DNA of 64,000 bases from Volvariella volvacea V23. Taxonomy: Eukaryota; Basidiomycota; Agaricomycetes; Agaricales; Pluteaceae. The notes beneath the pieces are model-generated. The model made no database searches, was not told where the DNA came from, and saw only the letters and a program-made list of their open reading frames with translations. Positions 13,902 through 28,365 of the stretch are shown here, piece by piece (the first letter of the stretch is position 1; each line of letters opens with the position of its first letter). The translations under genes were made by a program, and so were the position numbers. The DNA lies in NCBI GenBank assembly GCA_000349905.1, contig KB722739.1, positions 1,837,965 to 1,901,964 of the forward strand, given 5' to 3'.

Positions 13902-14816
13902 ATGTCTTCAGATTCTACACATAAATGGGAATCGCCACTCAAGGGCTACGAATCGCTACCCCCACTTCCGACGGATATCAAAAATGCGGACGGAAAATCG
14001 TTGTACAACCCACCTCGCGAAGACGGAAAGCTGTCAGAAGCATATGAAAAATGCCCCAAGCCAATTGATATGAGTAATAACGCATTTGATTTTCATAGTA
14101 AGTAGGGCTTGTCTTCCTTATTCTGGATCGTGAAGAAGGGGTCATTACTTGAGCTATGTCTATGCACTTGCTATTACGCGGTTCTGCTGGCAAGTATCAG
14201 TGCATAATCGCACTGGTGGAGGCAATGCTCTCCTACAGCTCCTTTCATCCTCGTCAACGGGGAGTGCGTGCATAAGTTAACCGCATCTACCTTTCATTAC
14301 AGTTTACTACGATCCATCGATACCAGCTGAAAAGCAATACGCAAAAGAATTGCATGAGAGGATTCGCAGAGAATTTCCGGAAGTGCGCAATTTGTGTCCC
14401 TGTCTTCAGGAATCCCAGTGAGGCTCACAAAATGAATTAATCTCAGCTACGAATTTATAGGTTCTGGGAAGTACCAGTCGGTGAGTTGTATACGTCGCCT
14501 CATACTTTGGACAGCATGCTCACATATTTGGCGCGATGAATCCATCATCAGGACCCCATCCAACTGCCATGTTCGAAGTAAATGTCTTCACGCCTCACCA
14601 AACCGGGGCTCTATTCTCCTGGTTGACGATCCATCGGGGCCCCTGCTCGTGGGTGTGACCATCCCATTATCAGTTCCTGTGCTTAATAGTGTTACTTTAA
14701 CCCCCAGTGTTTTGATTCACCCAAACAGCGATGACGAATACCGGGATCACACGGAGTTGATGACTTGGATGGGTAAACCGTATACCTTGAAGACTGATTT
14801 CTTGAAGAGGCATTAA
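13902..14816 (+). CDS. DOPA 4,5-dioxygenase family protein
   Basis: Five exons: 13902–14097, 14303–14382, 14447–14480, 14552–14648 and 14708–14816, together 516 nt and 171 residues, in frame throughout. The spliced protein shows the family's landmarks: DFHIYY (about residues 63–68), the REFPE stretch then IYRFWEVPVG, PHPTAMFEV, FTPHQTGALFSWL, SVLIHPN and RDHTELMTWMGKP. In the fly agaric and plants this small family opens the DOPA ring to form betalain or betaxanthin-type pigments. Most fungal members have no tested substrate, so pigment synthesis should not be assumed. The catalytic histidines (in FHIYY and in LIHPN/RDHT) are present. It is upstream of and co-oriented with the cystathionine beta-synthase gene, with no evidence of co-regulation. 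Confidence 0.88.
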
Positions 14817-15661
14817 CGAGTTAACGAGGCGCCTTCTGCACAACGTTTTCAAGGGGGTGTTATCACCACAGGTAGACAACGTCGCATTGAATTGAATTGC
14901 TCTCATACATTGCAGCTCATGTATAATCAATTGTCCAAGTCATTTGCTGCACAGTATCCGCTAGTGTGATCCAGTTTTGCTCAATTTTAATGTTCTCATG
15001 ACCTGCGAAGGAACTGTGTCATCGAGTGCATGCACTTAGGTAGCTGAGAGTATAAGTGGATGCAGTGTATGCAATGTATCCACATTCGGCTCAGCCACAA
15101 ACGCAATTTCATCATGTAATGGCGTAGTGGACAAATTAGGCATGATATCGAGCATCCTCAAGTCACAATGGTATTTTTTTCGACCTCTTCGCTGTCAGAT
15201 TGTCGCTGTGAACCTGTGGCGAGGATCTGGACTGAGCAAAGTTCTCGCCACGTAGCACAAAGCTGTTGGTGAGATCAAGGTTCCGCGTCCCGGAGTCTGG
15301 GGGCTCTTTCTTTCATGTCGTCTGAATCGTTACATGCTATGTATGCTGTGGCTTGAAATAGCCACACTGTGTCCTATTTCTTCAAATGCATTGTGGATGA
15401 ATTCAATGTGCGAGGCGAATACGAGAAGCGATAGCGATACATAAAAATTCAGGATGAGATCCGGCCGCGGCCGGAGGTACCCGGCGGGTCACAACGTATT
15501 ACCGCGACGGTTAAGACTCCTTGGATTGCGCACATAAGAACCTCACACTTATCTTCATCACCCATCTACAATTTTCTCCTCCAGACCTTACTCTCGCTAT
15601 CCCAGAACTTAAAGCCCCAACCTCTCACCGCTACGCCATCTACAATCAGCCCAGCGCAGCA
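14817..15661. other. Intergenic region upstream of the CBS gene
   Basis: Contains the 3' UTR of the dioxygenase gene and the promoter of the cystathionine beta-synthase gene. An AT-rich ATAAAAATT box lies at about 15441–15449, followed by a GC palindrome (listed separately) and a pyrimidine-rich leader before the ATG. No further gene seen. Confidence 0.5.
15460..15475. promoter_or_regulatory. 16-bp GC palindrome upstream of CBS
   Basis: TCCGGCCGCGGCCGGA is a perfect palindrome 187 bp before the CBS start codon. It contains CGG and CCG half-sites around a CCGCGG core, the form favoured by fungal Zn2Cys6 factors that bind as dimers. Function is inferred only. Confidence 0.4.
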
Positions 15662-17367
<1,706 letters not shown>

Positions 17368-18205
17368 GCGATGCTTGCCAAGTGTATATAGATAGACTTG
17401 CTCTCTGGAGTTTTCACTGTTTATACTTATCATCTTAATCGGTTTTTCGCCTTCCAATGATTATTGTATCTCAGCGTCGTTACACTTGCGTTAACTTGAT
17501 TGATTCAAGGGTTCAAATCGATCACACTTTGGAAAACATGCACATTGATATATATTGAAGGAAAGTAAGATTGTAAGGAGTCCTGCGGCGAATCCGCTCT
17601 CGATGAAGCAGATTCAAAGGTCAAAGAACTACTGGAAATTTCGTTGATTAGGCGAAATTCACCCATTTTCTCTTGGCCAACACCAGAACCGATATGCAGC
17701 ATAGAAAAAGGTACAGCGCTGCTCGGGCAGAAAACAGGCCATTAGGTGAAAGAATAATAAAACTTGGCGGAACGAAGCGAAAAGGGATGTATCAAACAGG
17801 GAGTGTTACGTTGTACAATGAAAGGGATCTACATTTGCAAAGAAGAACAACGAGAAGGAGGACCCGCAAATTTTTGCGCCTTTATATAGTTGTCCCACGA
17901 GTTGCTTAGTCAGCCTCATTAGTCGTGGTGGATCGACGCGTCCAAACGCGGTCCCAATTCACGGCGTCTGCGCCTTTTTACAGCATACCTTCCCTTCCTA
18001 GCCAATGCCCACTATTTGAACGTAATTCGAACAGTGAGTGTCCTTATCTTCAGCCATGCTCAAAGGCTCATCGGCTTCATCGAATGCGGACAGGTCCACT
18101 GTCTGCAAGTACAGTGTTATCGAGAGCGCTCAAGAGAAGACCAGTTCACGATCTCACGCGAAGAAGAAGCAAGGTCCAGATATAGTCAAGCATCTGTTTA
18201 AACGT
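17368..18205. other. Intergenic region upstream of TEL1
   Basis: Holds the 3' UTR of the CBS gene and the TEL1 promoter. A TTTATATAG box lies at about 17880–17888. No further gene seen. A GGTTCAAATC box at 17510 resembles a tRNA B-box but has no A-box or cloverleaf around it. Confidence 0.45.
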
Positions 18206-21200
18206 ATGGCAAACGTCAACGCTATTCTAACAAAACTCGAAAGCAACAAGATCAAGGATGTAACCGAAGGGCTGAACGAGCTTCGCAATGTCTTTTCATC
18301 GAGGCACATAGTTCAGAACTTCTCCATGGTGGAGCTTGATAACGGGGGAATGAGCCACGATCCCAGGGTCTGGTTGCATGTCTTTCAGTCTCTGTATGGG
18401 GCTGCTAGATTCGGGTTGACGGTGTACGAGAAGAAGCCAAAGACTGGGGCTGGGACGAAGGGGCCGAACACGAAGGTTTTGGAACAGGTCGCGAGCACGA
18501 TACGTTGGTTGACGGAACAGACGATTTCGAGGATAAACTCAAAGATATCCAAGTCGCTCTATTCGCATCTCCTGCAAATGATGGTGTATCGTGGAAAACT
18601 GTTCCAACCCGTTGCGCTGGATTACATCAAGACGTTGAAGGTGTTGGTCAGTTGTAGGCCGCATTTAGACAGGATGGAGGTGAAGACCTGGTTCCATATT
18701 TTGGAGATTGGGTTTAACTGCGTCTTGGGGGATCCAATTGGAACAATTCTGGATTCAGAGACGTTCATTGAAGGGATGAAGCAGTTGGAGCAAAGTTTGG
18801 ATGAGGATGCTATGGATGAAGATGAAGATGACTCGCTTGCTTCTCCCCTGAAGAGAAAGCGACCAAGACGAGATAGCAACGACACCGTGATATCTCGATC
18901 GGGGACCGTTCCTTTCCTCCCACCCCGGGGACTCAGTCGTAATGGAACAATGGCCAAGCCAGAGCAGCTGGAGTTTACAGCCGTCATCGCGATTATATTG
19001 AAGCATCCTCTGGCGCCATTACCCTCGTCCATCCTTATTCGTCTCGCGAGGTTCTTGTTTATGTATCCAGTCGATACATCCATGAACGAGGACTTCCTTT
19101 CTGCACTTTCCAGCACCCTCTCTCATCTGGCCCTCAATAGGGTCAAAGATGTCGAAGAATTCGCAAAAGTAGTGTGGCCTAAACTACTGGGCTTATGGAC
19201 CTCGAAGAATAAGCGGATCAAAGAGGCTTTGGTTGCAGTGCTGAGAGTGTTATTCCCCTTTGTGACGCTCGACGACGAGGACCACTCTTTGTCAGATGTG
19301 CTGTTCGATAGTGGTGAGGGTGTTGCCAAGTTATACGAGCTCCTGAAATCGGAGGTAGAGAATAGGTCCGGAGTAGAACCACTCACGCTGGATTCTCTCA
19401 GGTTGGACATCGGTAATCTGCTGGAAGGGGAGAATGGTGACGGTGATTTCGTTTTCACCGCAAAGACCTTTAGGTCTGGGAACGATTTTGATGCTGCTCA
19501 TGCCTTAACTTGGGCCATGCTAGAGCTGCAAGCAGATTGCGTTGCAAAGGTTTGCCCACGTCTTACAGTGAGCGAGTACTCACTCACGGCCTCTTTAATC
19601 AGCTATTCATTATTTCGGAGTCTATGGGGATACCTGCAACCCCCTCAGGACCGAGTTCATCGAAACGAAGACGACGGGAAGATCCAATTTCAGGCCTTCT
19701 TGCATCCATCCAGTCTCCCTCGAACCTCAACGTGCGTATATACCATCTTCAAATTCTATTATTCTTCATCGATCGACATTGGTCCATTCTCCACGATACC
19801 ATACGGCGCGAGGTTGTTCGAAGTCTCATGCAAGGTCTATCCATTGATGACGGGCCCCTTCAATCCTGGAGTCTGCTTTGCCTAGCCGCTATAGCGGACA
19901 ACGAACTCTCCAGAAGCTCCGAAAATGGGGAGACCAAAAAGGTCGCTTCAAGTCTTGCTACGAGTAGCGGAGCGGTGGAAGAGTCCTATGACTGGGATTC
20001 GCTGTTCGTACATTCGATTCGTCGTACAAATGTCCCCACCGTATGCCGCGCAGCTTGCCATACAGCTTATACGCTTTTGCGATACTGGGATACGCGGGCT
20101 CCTGCTGGAACGAATAGCTCCACTCTGGGCAGCGATACTACGAAGCGGTTCTTATCCACACACAAAGTCCTCAACGAAATCGAAACACTAGCCAAGGACT
20201 TGGACGTCCAAGGCCCGTCATATCCATATGACACCGTCTGCTCTTTACTGTCGCAGTGTTTGCGCGTCGCGAGCCAGGACGTGAGGCTGTTCCGTATGCA
20301 GTTGGAGGATAAGGTTTTGAATTGGCTCATGGACTCCTGGAGAGGCTTCGGATATGAGCAACAAGAAACTCAGAGTTATGGTTATGTGTTTGGAAGAGAC
20401 AACGGCAAGGGGAAACCTAGCATGCTGTTAGACGTGGGAAGCGTGTTGAGTTTGTTGGAATATGTTTGTGGGTTTGGGAGGAGAAATAGAGTAGTAGTGA
20501 GGAGGGTGCTTCCAGAGTGCGATATCGTGGAGGCCATGAAGCAAGAAAATTCGACAAGGGTTATTAGGGACTTCATTTTGAACTCCCGGTTGTCCTCGTT
20601 CAAATCGCCCTGTCAAAATATTACGAAAGTCACCAGAGCGGTTGACCCTTCAGCAATCCAAAGTAGCAATGCGGAGGCGATGTCACTCGACACTCAGACT
20701 GCAAGTCGACCCGCGGAGACCCTCCCCTCTCGAGGACGAGAACGAAGAATATCCACTTTCTTTGTCAAATCAACAGAAGCACTTGCATCGCGATGCGAAG
20801 GTCTCAAGGAGACAGATAACCTGCCCACCGCAGAGTCGGCTCGCGCATACCTTGACATGGTTATCATTAGCTTGTCATTCGAGGCCTTGCTTGAGATAAA
20901 CGGGTACCAAGTAACGCGAAGAGCAGTGCAGAATGCAGCTAAGGTGGTTAATATTGTCACCAGTTGGCTGTTGAGGTCTAAGTGGACGCTAGAAGAGAAA
21001 GCTTTGATCTTGCATGGGTTAGATCCTCTAATAGCGTCTTCGAAGCATTGGAGAGACGAGGCTAGTCAAGAGGTTTTTTTGAAGCCTGATGCAGGAATGG
21101 GAATTAGGTTGGGTGTTTTCCGACAGCTTGTGTGCGCGAAGGGGGCTATTGGACACTTAGAGGATAATGCACTCAGAATTGAATTCCTCCAAGCTATTTG

Positions 21201-24200
21201 GCAGAACAAAGATGTAAGCGCTTTTCTGTGTTAATTTGCGTTACTTTGACCCTGTGGCCAGACCCAAGAGGACTTTGAATGTGTACTAGCGACACTCGAA
21301 AAACTTGCATACAAGTTTCTTGGACTTAGTATGGCAAACCGAAAGACGATTTCGGACATTGACCGAGATTCCTCAGCACCACGAAATGATTCTCCAGCAT
21401 TCCTCGCGATACTGGACACGTGTGTTGCATTCCTCGCTATCGGTCCGGCCATGCGATATTCTCCAGCAACTCCCTTGACCCCATCCTCTACTCCTGCTGA
21501 TTCTACTCAACTCAACCTGCAACCTTCGCAATCAGCCTCTCGGCCTGTGCGTAACCAGCAACTTAACTCACTAGTTCTTCAATGCAGAAAGATAGACGAC
21601 CCACCTACGTTTATTCGTCTTTTCCCACTCTTCCTCAAGCAAGCACGTCAACAAGTAATCTCTGTCGTCCCTTCTTTCGTGGACGAGATTTTTGCCTGGT
21701 TTGAAGACCTCTTGAGGACCTTTGAACATGGACAGCATGAAGCCCTCTTTGAGGTCCTAATTGATCTACTGGATACTACTATCGAGCTCTGGATATGCGG
21801 CATACCTCTAGATTCTGATGAGAAGGATGCCCCGAAAGGGGTGGAGAAAGCTCTCGTTGTATCAGCGGAGAGCTTTTACAAGCATATGTGCTTGCTGCTC
21901 CGCAAGGGAATCTTCAGGTCTTGGCAGTTGAAGACAAAGCTGGCCGGATTTTTCGATAGGCTGTTGGCGAGGAGCATCGAGATCGATGCAATGGGAAAAG
22001 GATCGTGGGTCGATGTGGAGGAGCTAAGGGGCATTTTGGTAGGTATGGGAACAGACGAAGATATACGAGTCAGGTTTCGAGCAGCTGTAATCAATCCCAA
22101 GGCCTTGGGACGTCTCTCTGGAGCAGCCGTTGAGAACCTCTACAAAACAATTGTTGCCCATCAAGGCAGGAAAGTGAAGGAGGAAGACGCTAGCGGAAAG
22201 GAAACACAAAGTTCAAAGGACAATCTCGATGAGTAAGTTTCTATTTCAGGAGTTTGTGAGATGGTAGCTCAATTTAATCGTAGTGTTGAGTATATGTTTT
22301 CCCGTATCGTGGCCCTCGGCAATATCATGGTCATCAGCTCTGCGGTGCGACGAGCTGCGTACTGGAAGTTACTAGAGATATGCATATATACGTCTCGATA
22401 CTCTCGTCACGTTCACTCGGTATTGACAGCGGTGGCAGAAAGGATGGGGCTCTCCTCTCTGAGCACGCTTTCTGAATGCTATGCTACCCAGCTGGCGTGG
22501 TCCATCCAGTTGTCTCGAGTCGAATTCCCAGACGTTGACTTTACGCGCTTCAAACCATCCTTACTCGGATATCAAGATCGAAAATCATGTGCTGAAGCCG
22601 TATTCTCATCCTTTACACCAGTCAACCTGCTATTTGACAAGGGCAGGGAATCGTTCGAGACTCATTGCACCCTTGTACACAAGACTTCAGAAGATGGCAT
22701 CTTGGAGTGCTTCGGGGATATCGTGGGATATTTTGCAGTTGTGTCTCTCGGAGACGCCGATGTCCACTCAGTTGCAGAAGAAATAGTGGGCTCGTTGCTT
22801 AAGAAGACGCGGCTCAAGCCCCACTCGTTCTCGAAGATGATTGCTGACAGGAGTGATGCTATTTCCGTTGCTATTCTGCGCGCGCTCAGCGATCAAGATA
22901 TATCTAGTAGCGGCCCCATCGTACAAGCGTTACAATCATTACCCGACACTGTTCGTGTTTGGAAGGCCCTTACTCGCTATCGACGGTATGACAACTTTAA
23001 GACACATTCACCGAATTTGCCGGCCTTTCCAGCCACAGCAGTCCTCCATGCACTTGAATGGTTGAAAATGCAGAGTGCGAACGCAATGGAAAAATCCACG
23101 AGCTATCACGTTATGCGCGAATTATTTGCTGCAATTCATCGATCGCCATTGGTCAATGAACAAATGCGGTTGGTCAATGGGCTATCGCTTTGGATCGCGC
23201 TCCATCATGAGGATTTTGTGGACAACACACTAGTTCATACGCTGGTTCATGGCGCTGCTTCCCTTCTGTCCCAGTTAGACCTTGTTCGTTCTGCACAGTC
23301 CATCCTGGAATGGGGGTTTACCTGTTATTTCCAATTGCAAAGCAAAGATACTCGCCTACCCGATATTCTCATCCAGATATGCAGTATCGCTCACGATTAC
23401 CGTGCAAATCAGTACGATTATAAGCTCGGAGCCGAGTTGGAGCGATGGATAGATGACCAAACCATCCGACTATCCAAATCTAAATATGCACGTTCTGAAA
23501 TTGCTGGTGCTCTTCTCGCCTGGCCACACCAGCCGCCACAAGATTTAATGAAACTGGAAAAGCCAACAGACTCTCCGTCTAGTTTCCTCAATAATCACCG
23601 AATCGTGTCCAACAAGTTCAGACTTGTGCGACGGCTGAGAGACGATGCAGTTTCGGGCCTATACAAGACAGGGCAGTGGGCTAAAAATGACTTTTGGAGG
23701 TTGAAAGATTGTATGCCTGGCATGGATGGAATGCAGGTGGAGGATGCGCATGCCTTTGCGGAGTTGATGATCCTGAATCGTGGATTCATCGATACTTATG
23801 GACAAGACATTCCTTCAGCGATTTCCCGAATGAGATCACGATACAGTATAAAAGGGCGGTCAAAGAACAGCGAGCAGATCTCACCACGAGATGGAACAAT
23901 ACTTTCCTTGCTCAATATTTTGGAGGAGAATGACCCTGCGCGCGCATACGCTGCATATCAAACTTTGCGAATGATTATGTCTATACCTGCTACCCAGGTG
24001 GAAGCACCAGTCAATTGGGAACCCGCTCACAAGAACGAATTAGAATACCTTGAACAATTCCCTCGCATTCCCCGACCGCAGGTCGCCCGCGAATTACGTG
24101 ATTTGCACAAGGAAGAGTTCTTGCAAGCCGCCCGCGAGTTTAATCGATGGATTGCCTTAGTAACTTCCCTATTAGGCGAGATCCTCTCACAAACGGACCA

Positions 24201-27200
24201 ATTTTTTGCCCAACTCACGCCCATGTTGGAATCGGATACCAGCTTTGCTGAAGAAATGCTGCCCTTACTTGTCCAAACCTTGTTGCAATCTTCAGAGAAA
24301 GATTCTAAAAATCAAGCCGTCACTCAAACAGTCATCAGCGAATACTTTTCCAGTGTTCTAGCATTTGAATTTGCTGATGTATTCTGCTTGCGATCTGTCG
24401 TTGACACCGTGCTACACCTTCGTAATTGTAAACGAACTTCAACGGATCCACTAGGTTACGACAAATGGCTTGCGATTGATTATACACTCCTTTCTCAGAG
24501 TGCCATTCTGTATGGTGCTTACACTACCGCCCTTCTCTTCCTAGAGCTGGCAGCAGAATATTCCCAATCAGCTCCCGATCCTTCTTCGGTTGAACGCGTT
24601 CTTTACGAAATCTATAGTCACATCGACGAACCTGATGGATTTTATGGTATCAGGAGTCAAGACCTTCATAGCTTCCTCCTCAAACGGTTCCATCATGAGA
24701 AGCAATGGGAGAAAGCGTTCCGCTTCCATGGGGCGGGCTTAGAGGCCAAGACCAACCAGGCCCGAGAAGCATCCGGTCTGCTTCAGGCTTTTCATTCGTT
24801 CGGCTTCGACCACTTGGCGATGGAAAACTTACAAGCCTCGAATATGTCCATTCAATCGTCTGGTATGAGCTACCGACTTGGGTGGCGCACAGAGACCTGG
24901 GACCTTCCCGACGCAAACGAGAATGAGAATGGGGCTACAGTGTATCTTGCCCTTCGTTCGATATTCAGAGAACGCGATCCAAGAAAGGTTGATCAGGTCA
25001 CTCAGATGTCACAATTGCGGGCTTTGTATCATCTACGCTCTCTTGGTACAGAAAATGTGGCAGAAATCAGAGAGGCCGCTCAGGATATTATGTGCCTGTA
25101 TCAGGTTGTTCAGTTTAGGCATCCAAGCTTTCAGGAGCGGTTAGCGCAGAAGGAATCAAAACTAGACATGTGGAGCGGCATAATCAATATTGATGACGGA
25201 TTTGAGTGAGTAAAAGTGGAACACCCTGGAGGTGTATAATTAATGGTTTGCAGGTTTTCTGCGCTAGAGAATATCATGGCTACCCGAATCTCGCTGGTGA
25301 GGTCATTACAACAAATTGAAAAACGGCAACAGATTGGGTCACTTGCGACACAATTCGGTCAAGTGCTCACTGAGGTAGAAAAACAATGCTTACTACGATT
25401 GTCGAGTGCTGCTCGCGATGCCGGTCAGGTCCAGATCGCTCTCAATTCTGTTATTCGAGCACGGGAGCTGGAGTCGAAACCATCATTTAACGTCGCTCAG
25501 GAGTTCGCTAGCGTGCTTTGGCTGCAGAAAGAAGAGAAACCCGCGGTGCAATATCTCAAAGATTTATTGGATAATAATGCAAATGTGGACGGTTCAGTCA
25601 GTAATATACAAAGGGCTACACTTTATACGCGATTGGTAAATCTTTCATATCTGTTGCAAAGCTAAGGACTAACCAAAACACTCCTCAGGGTGCTTGGACT
25701 TCGCATGCCTGCCTGGAGAAGCCTACTGACATCTGGAACAATTACTTCCAGCCTGCAATCACTCTTCTGAAGAACCAGGGAAATAGTGACATCGAAGCAC
25801 AAGCCTCAGTATACCATGAATGCGCCAAATTCGCAGAACGCCAATACCATGCAATCGTAAACTCGCCTGATGCTATGAGATGGAAGTTGTATGTCGAGAG
25901 AAAGAGAAAGGAAATCCACGACCGTGCAAATTTGATCAGGGCTGGCACGAATGCAGCTCAGGTAACCAAGTTGAAACAGGATCAAGCAAAGGCACAGAGG
26001 CTTCTTCAGGAAGATACTGAGGCATTCGAAAAGCACACCATGGCGCGTGATGTTTTCTTGAAGCAAGCCATCGATATGTACTCTAGGTCATTAGCGGCTT
26101 CGGACATATTTGACGACGATAGCCCCGTTCGATTTTGTTCGTTGTGGTTTGCCAATTTTGACAATCCCAAACTGCAAGATTGTATTGGCCTTGCCCTGGA
26201 CCGTATCGAGTCACGGAAAATGGTCTTCCTTGCGGTAATTATTGCACTTCGGTCATGATATCTTGCTGACCTTACTTGCAGCATCAACTATCAGCCCGCT
26301 TGTCCAAACAACAAGGACAAGAACTCTCGAAACCACAAGCCCACCTGCACCGACTCATCGTGAGGATGTGCAAGGAGCACCCCTTCCATAGTTTGTATCA
26401 GGTGTTCAGCATCAAGGCAGGCACAAGAGATGGACGACAGTCAAGCCGCCTGTCTAACGCGTCTGCGGCACAACCAGACCGTATTGCCGCCGCAGAGGAG
26501 GTCTTCGATCGTCTGCGTAATGATCCCCAATGCAGCGAGACCCTGGCCAATGTCGAAATGTTATGCAAAGCCTGCATCGAGTGGGCTACCTTTGCGATTA
26601 AAGGCAATTCGTTCTATAGTGGCAAGCCACCTTTCCCGGTCCCGGACACTCAGCGAATTCGGAAAATACTTAACTTGAAGGTGCCTGTGATTACATTCCA
26701 TACACCCATTGACCCAACGCTGCGCTATGACGACTGCGTGTGGATCAAGAACTACCATAGTACGTTCCGGACTGCGGGTGGGATCAACCTGCCGAAGATT
26801 AGCGTATGTGTTGGTTCAGATGGGAAAGAGTATAAGCAACTAGTACGTTACGTGCACTCTTTCCTCGTTCTCATACTTATGCCACCAATCAGTTCAAGGG
26901 AGAGGGTAATGATGACATGCGCCAGGATGCTGTGATGGAACAAGTGTTTGAACTGGTTAATAGGGTCCTTCGCAAGGATAGAGAGACGAGGCGACGGGAG
27001 CTTAAAGTCAGAGATTATAAAGTAATCCCCCTTGGAACTCAGGCCGGTCTGCTCGAATTCGTTGTGAATACACAACCCCTACAGAGCTGGCTGTCAAGTG
27101 CCCATGCAAAGTGAGTTCATCCCCGTCGATAGATGAAGCATTGCGCTAAAAACCCCTAGATACCGACCTCGGGACCTGCCAATGAAGGAAGTTAGGGAAG

Positions 27201-28107
27201 TATTCAAGAACAACCAAGCGGAATACTCCGAGCAGCGAGATCGTCTGGCTGAAAGCTTCATCAAACTCAAGGAAAGATTCAAGCCCGTGATGCGTCATTA
27301 TTTCACAGACAAGCACAAGAACCCAGTTGCGTGGTTTGCAATGCGACTGAATTACACACGTAGCGTTGCAACCACTTCTATTGTTGGACATATGATTGGG
27401 CTTGGTGATCGACATATATCGAACATTCTTCTAGATGAAGTTTCAGGAGAAGTGGTGCACATTGACTTGGGAATTGCATTTGATCAGGTATGAGAACCAT
27501 TACTCATGGTTAAGGTCATTTATGAAGCACGATAAAGGGAAAACTGCTTCCTGTGCCAGAACTTGTCCCATTCCGCATGACAGCAGACATGGTAGATGGA
27601 ATGGGAACGTCCGGTACGCAAGGAGTGTTTCAGCGTTGCGCTGAAGAAACTCTTCGCGTGCTGCGCGAAGGCTCGGAAGTCATTATGACTGTCCTCGAGG
27701 TCTTCAAGCACGATCCTCTTCATTCTTGGTGCGCTTTCCATCTAGAATTTTATTTTTTTGCTCTAATTCTCTGCATCAGGACGGCAAGCGAGCTGAAAGT
27801 CAAACGTGTTCAGCAAGTTGCATCAAATGAGACCATCCCAAGCGACCTGTCTAGATTTGGCGTTGGCTTTGCACTTGGAATCGATATGAGTAGTGGAACA
27901 GCCGAAGAAGCTGCAGACAGAGCATTATCGGGTGTCGCCAGAAAGCTCGACAAGTCTCTGAGTGTTGAATATACAGTCAACGAACTTATTGCAGAGGCTA
28001 CAGACCCATTAAACCTTGCCTCTATCTTCTACGGTAAGTCTCTGGTATTGTGATCTTGGTGCGTCCTTACAAACGCTATGCGCTCAGGTTGGAGCCCGTT
28101 CTGTTAA
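18206..28107 (+). CDS. TEL1: Tel1/ATM phosphatidylinositol-3-kinase-related protein kinase
   Basis: A giant nuclear Ser/Thr kinase that senses double-strand breaks with the Mre11 complex and guards telomeres. Early exons are about 18206–19549, 19603–21213, 21262–22232, 22284–25205 and 25254–25634, followed by several short ones, about 3,000 residues in all. The N-terminus carries a TAN-like motif (LTKLESNKIKD...LNELRNVFS) found in Tel1/ATM. Helical-repeat and FAT regions fill the middle. The kinase domain has the DRH...N catalytic loop in LGDRHISNILLDE and the magnesium motif in HIDLGIAFDQ, followed by the ATM-type PFRMTADMVDGMG. The FATC end is LASIFYGWSPFC, completed over the last intron, with TAA at 28105–28107. 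The start at 18206 puts the TAN motif at the extreme N-terminus. An in-frame ATG at 18056 would add 50 residues. No frameshift seen. Confidence 0.92.
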
Positions 28108-28365
28108 GGTAGGGAAAATGTTGAAACATAGTACATCACATACATCAGTAACACGACTGGTTTTCCACCTCCCCTGTTTTAACTTCGTGTGCCATAATCA
28201 GAGTCACCCCGTTATTTTAATTCCAAGGCGGCTAATTACTAGCATACCACTGTTTTAACATTCAAACTGATGTAATATATCGTGTTACCAGTATCCGAGT
28301 CAAGATCGAGTCAACTAGCGCTTGGGTGTTGCACCGTCGCTTACGTAAGTAATTAGCCTATCGAC

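Noticed and set aside
17508..17522. GGTTCAAATC resembling a tRNA B-box
   Set aside because: No A-box at the right distance, no acceptor-stem pairing, and no cloverleaf can be drawn.
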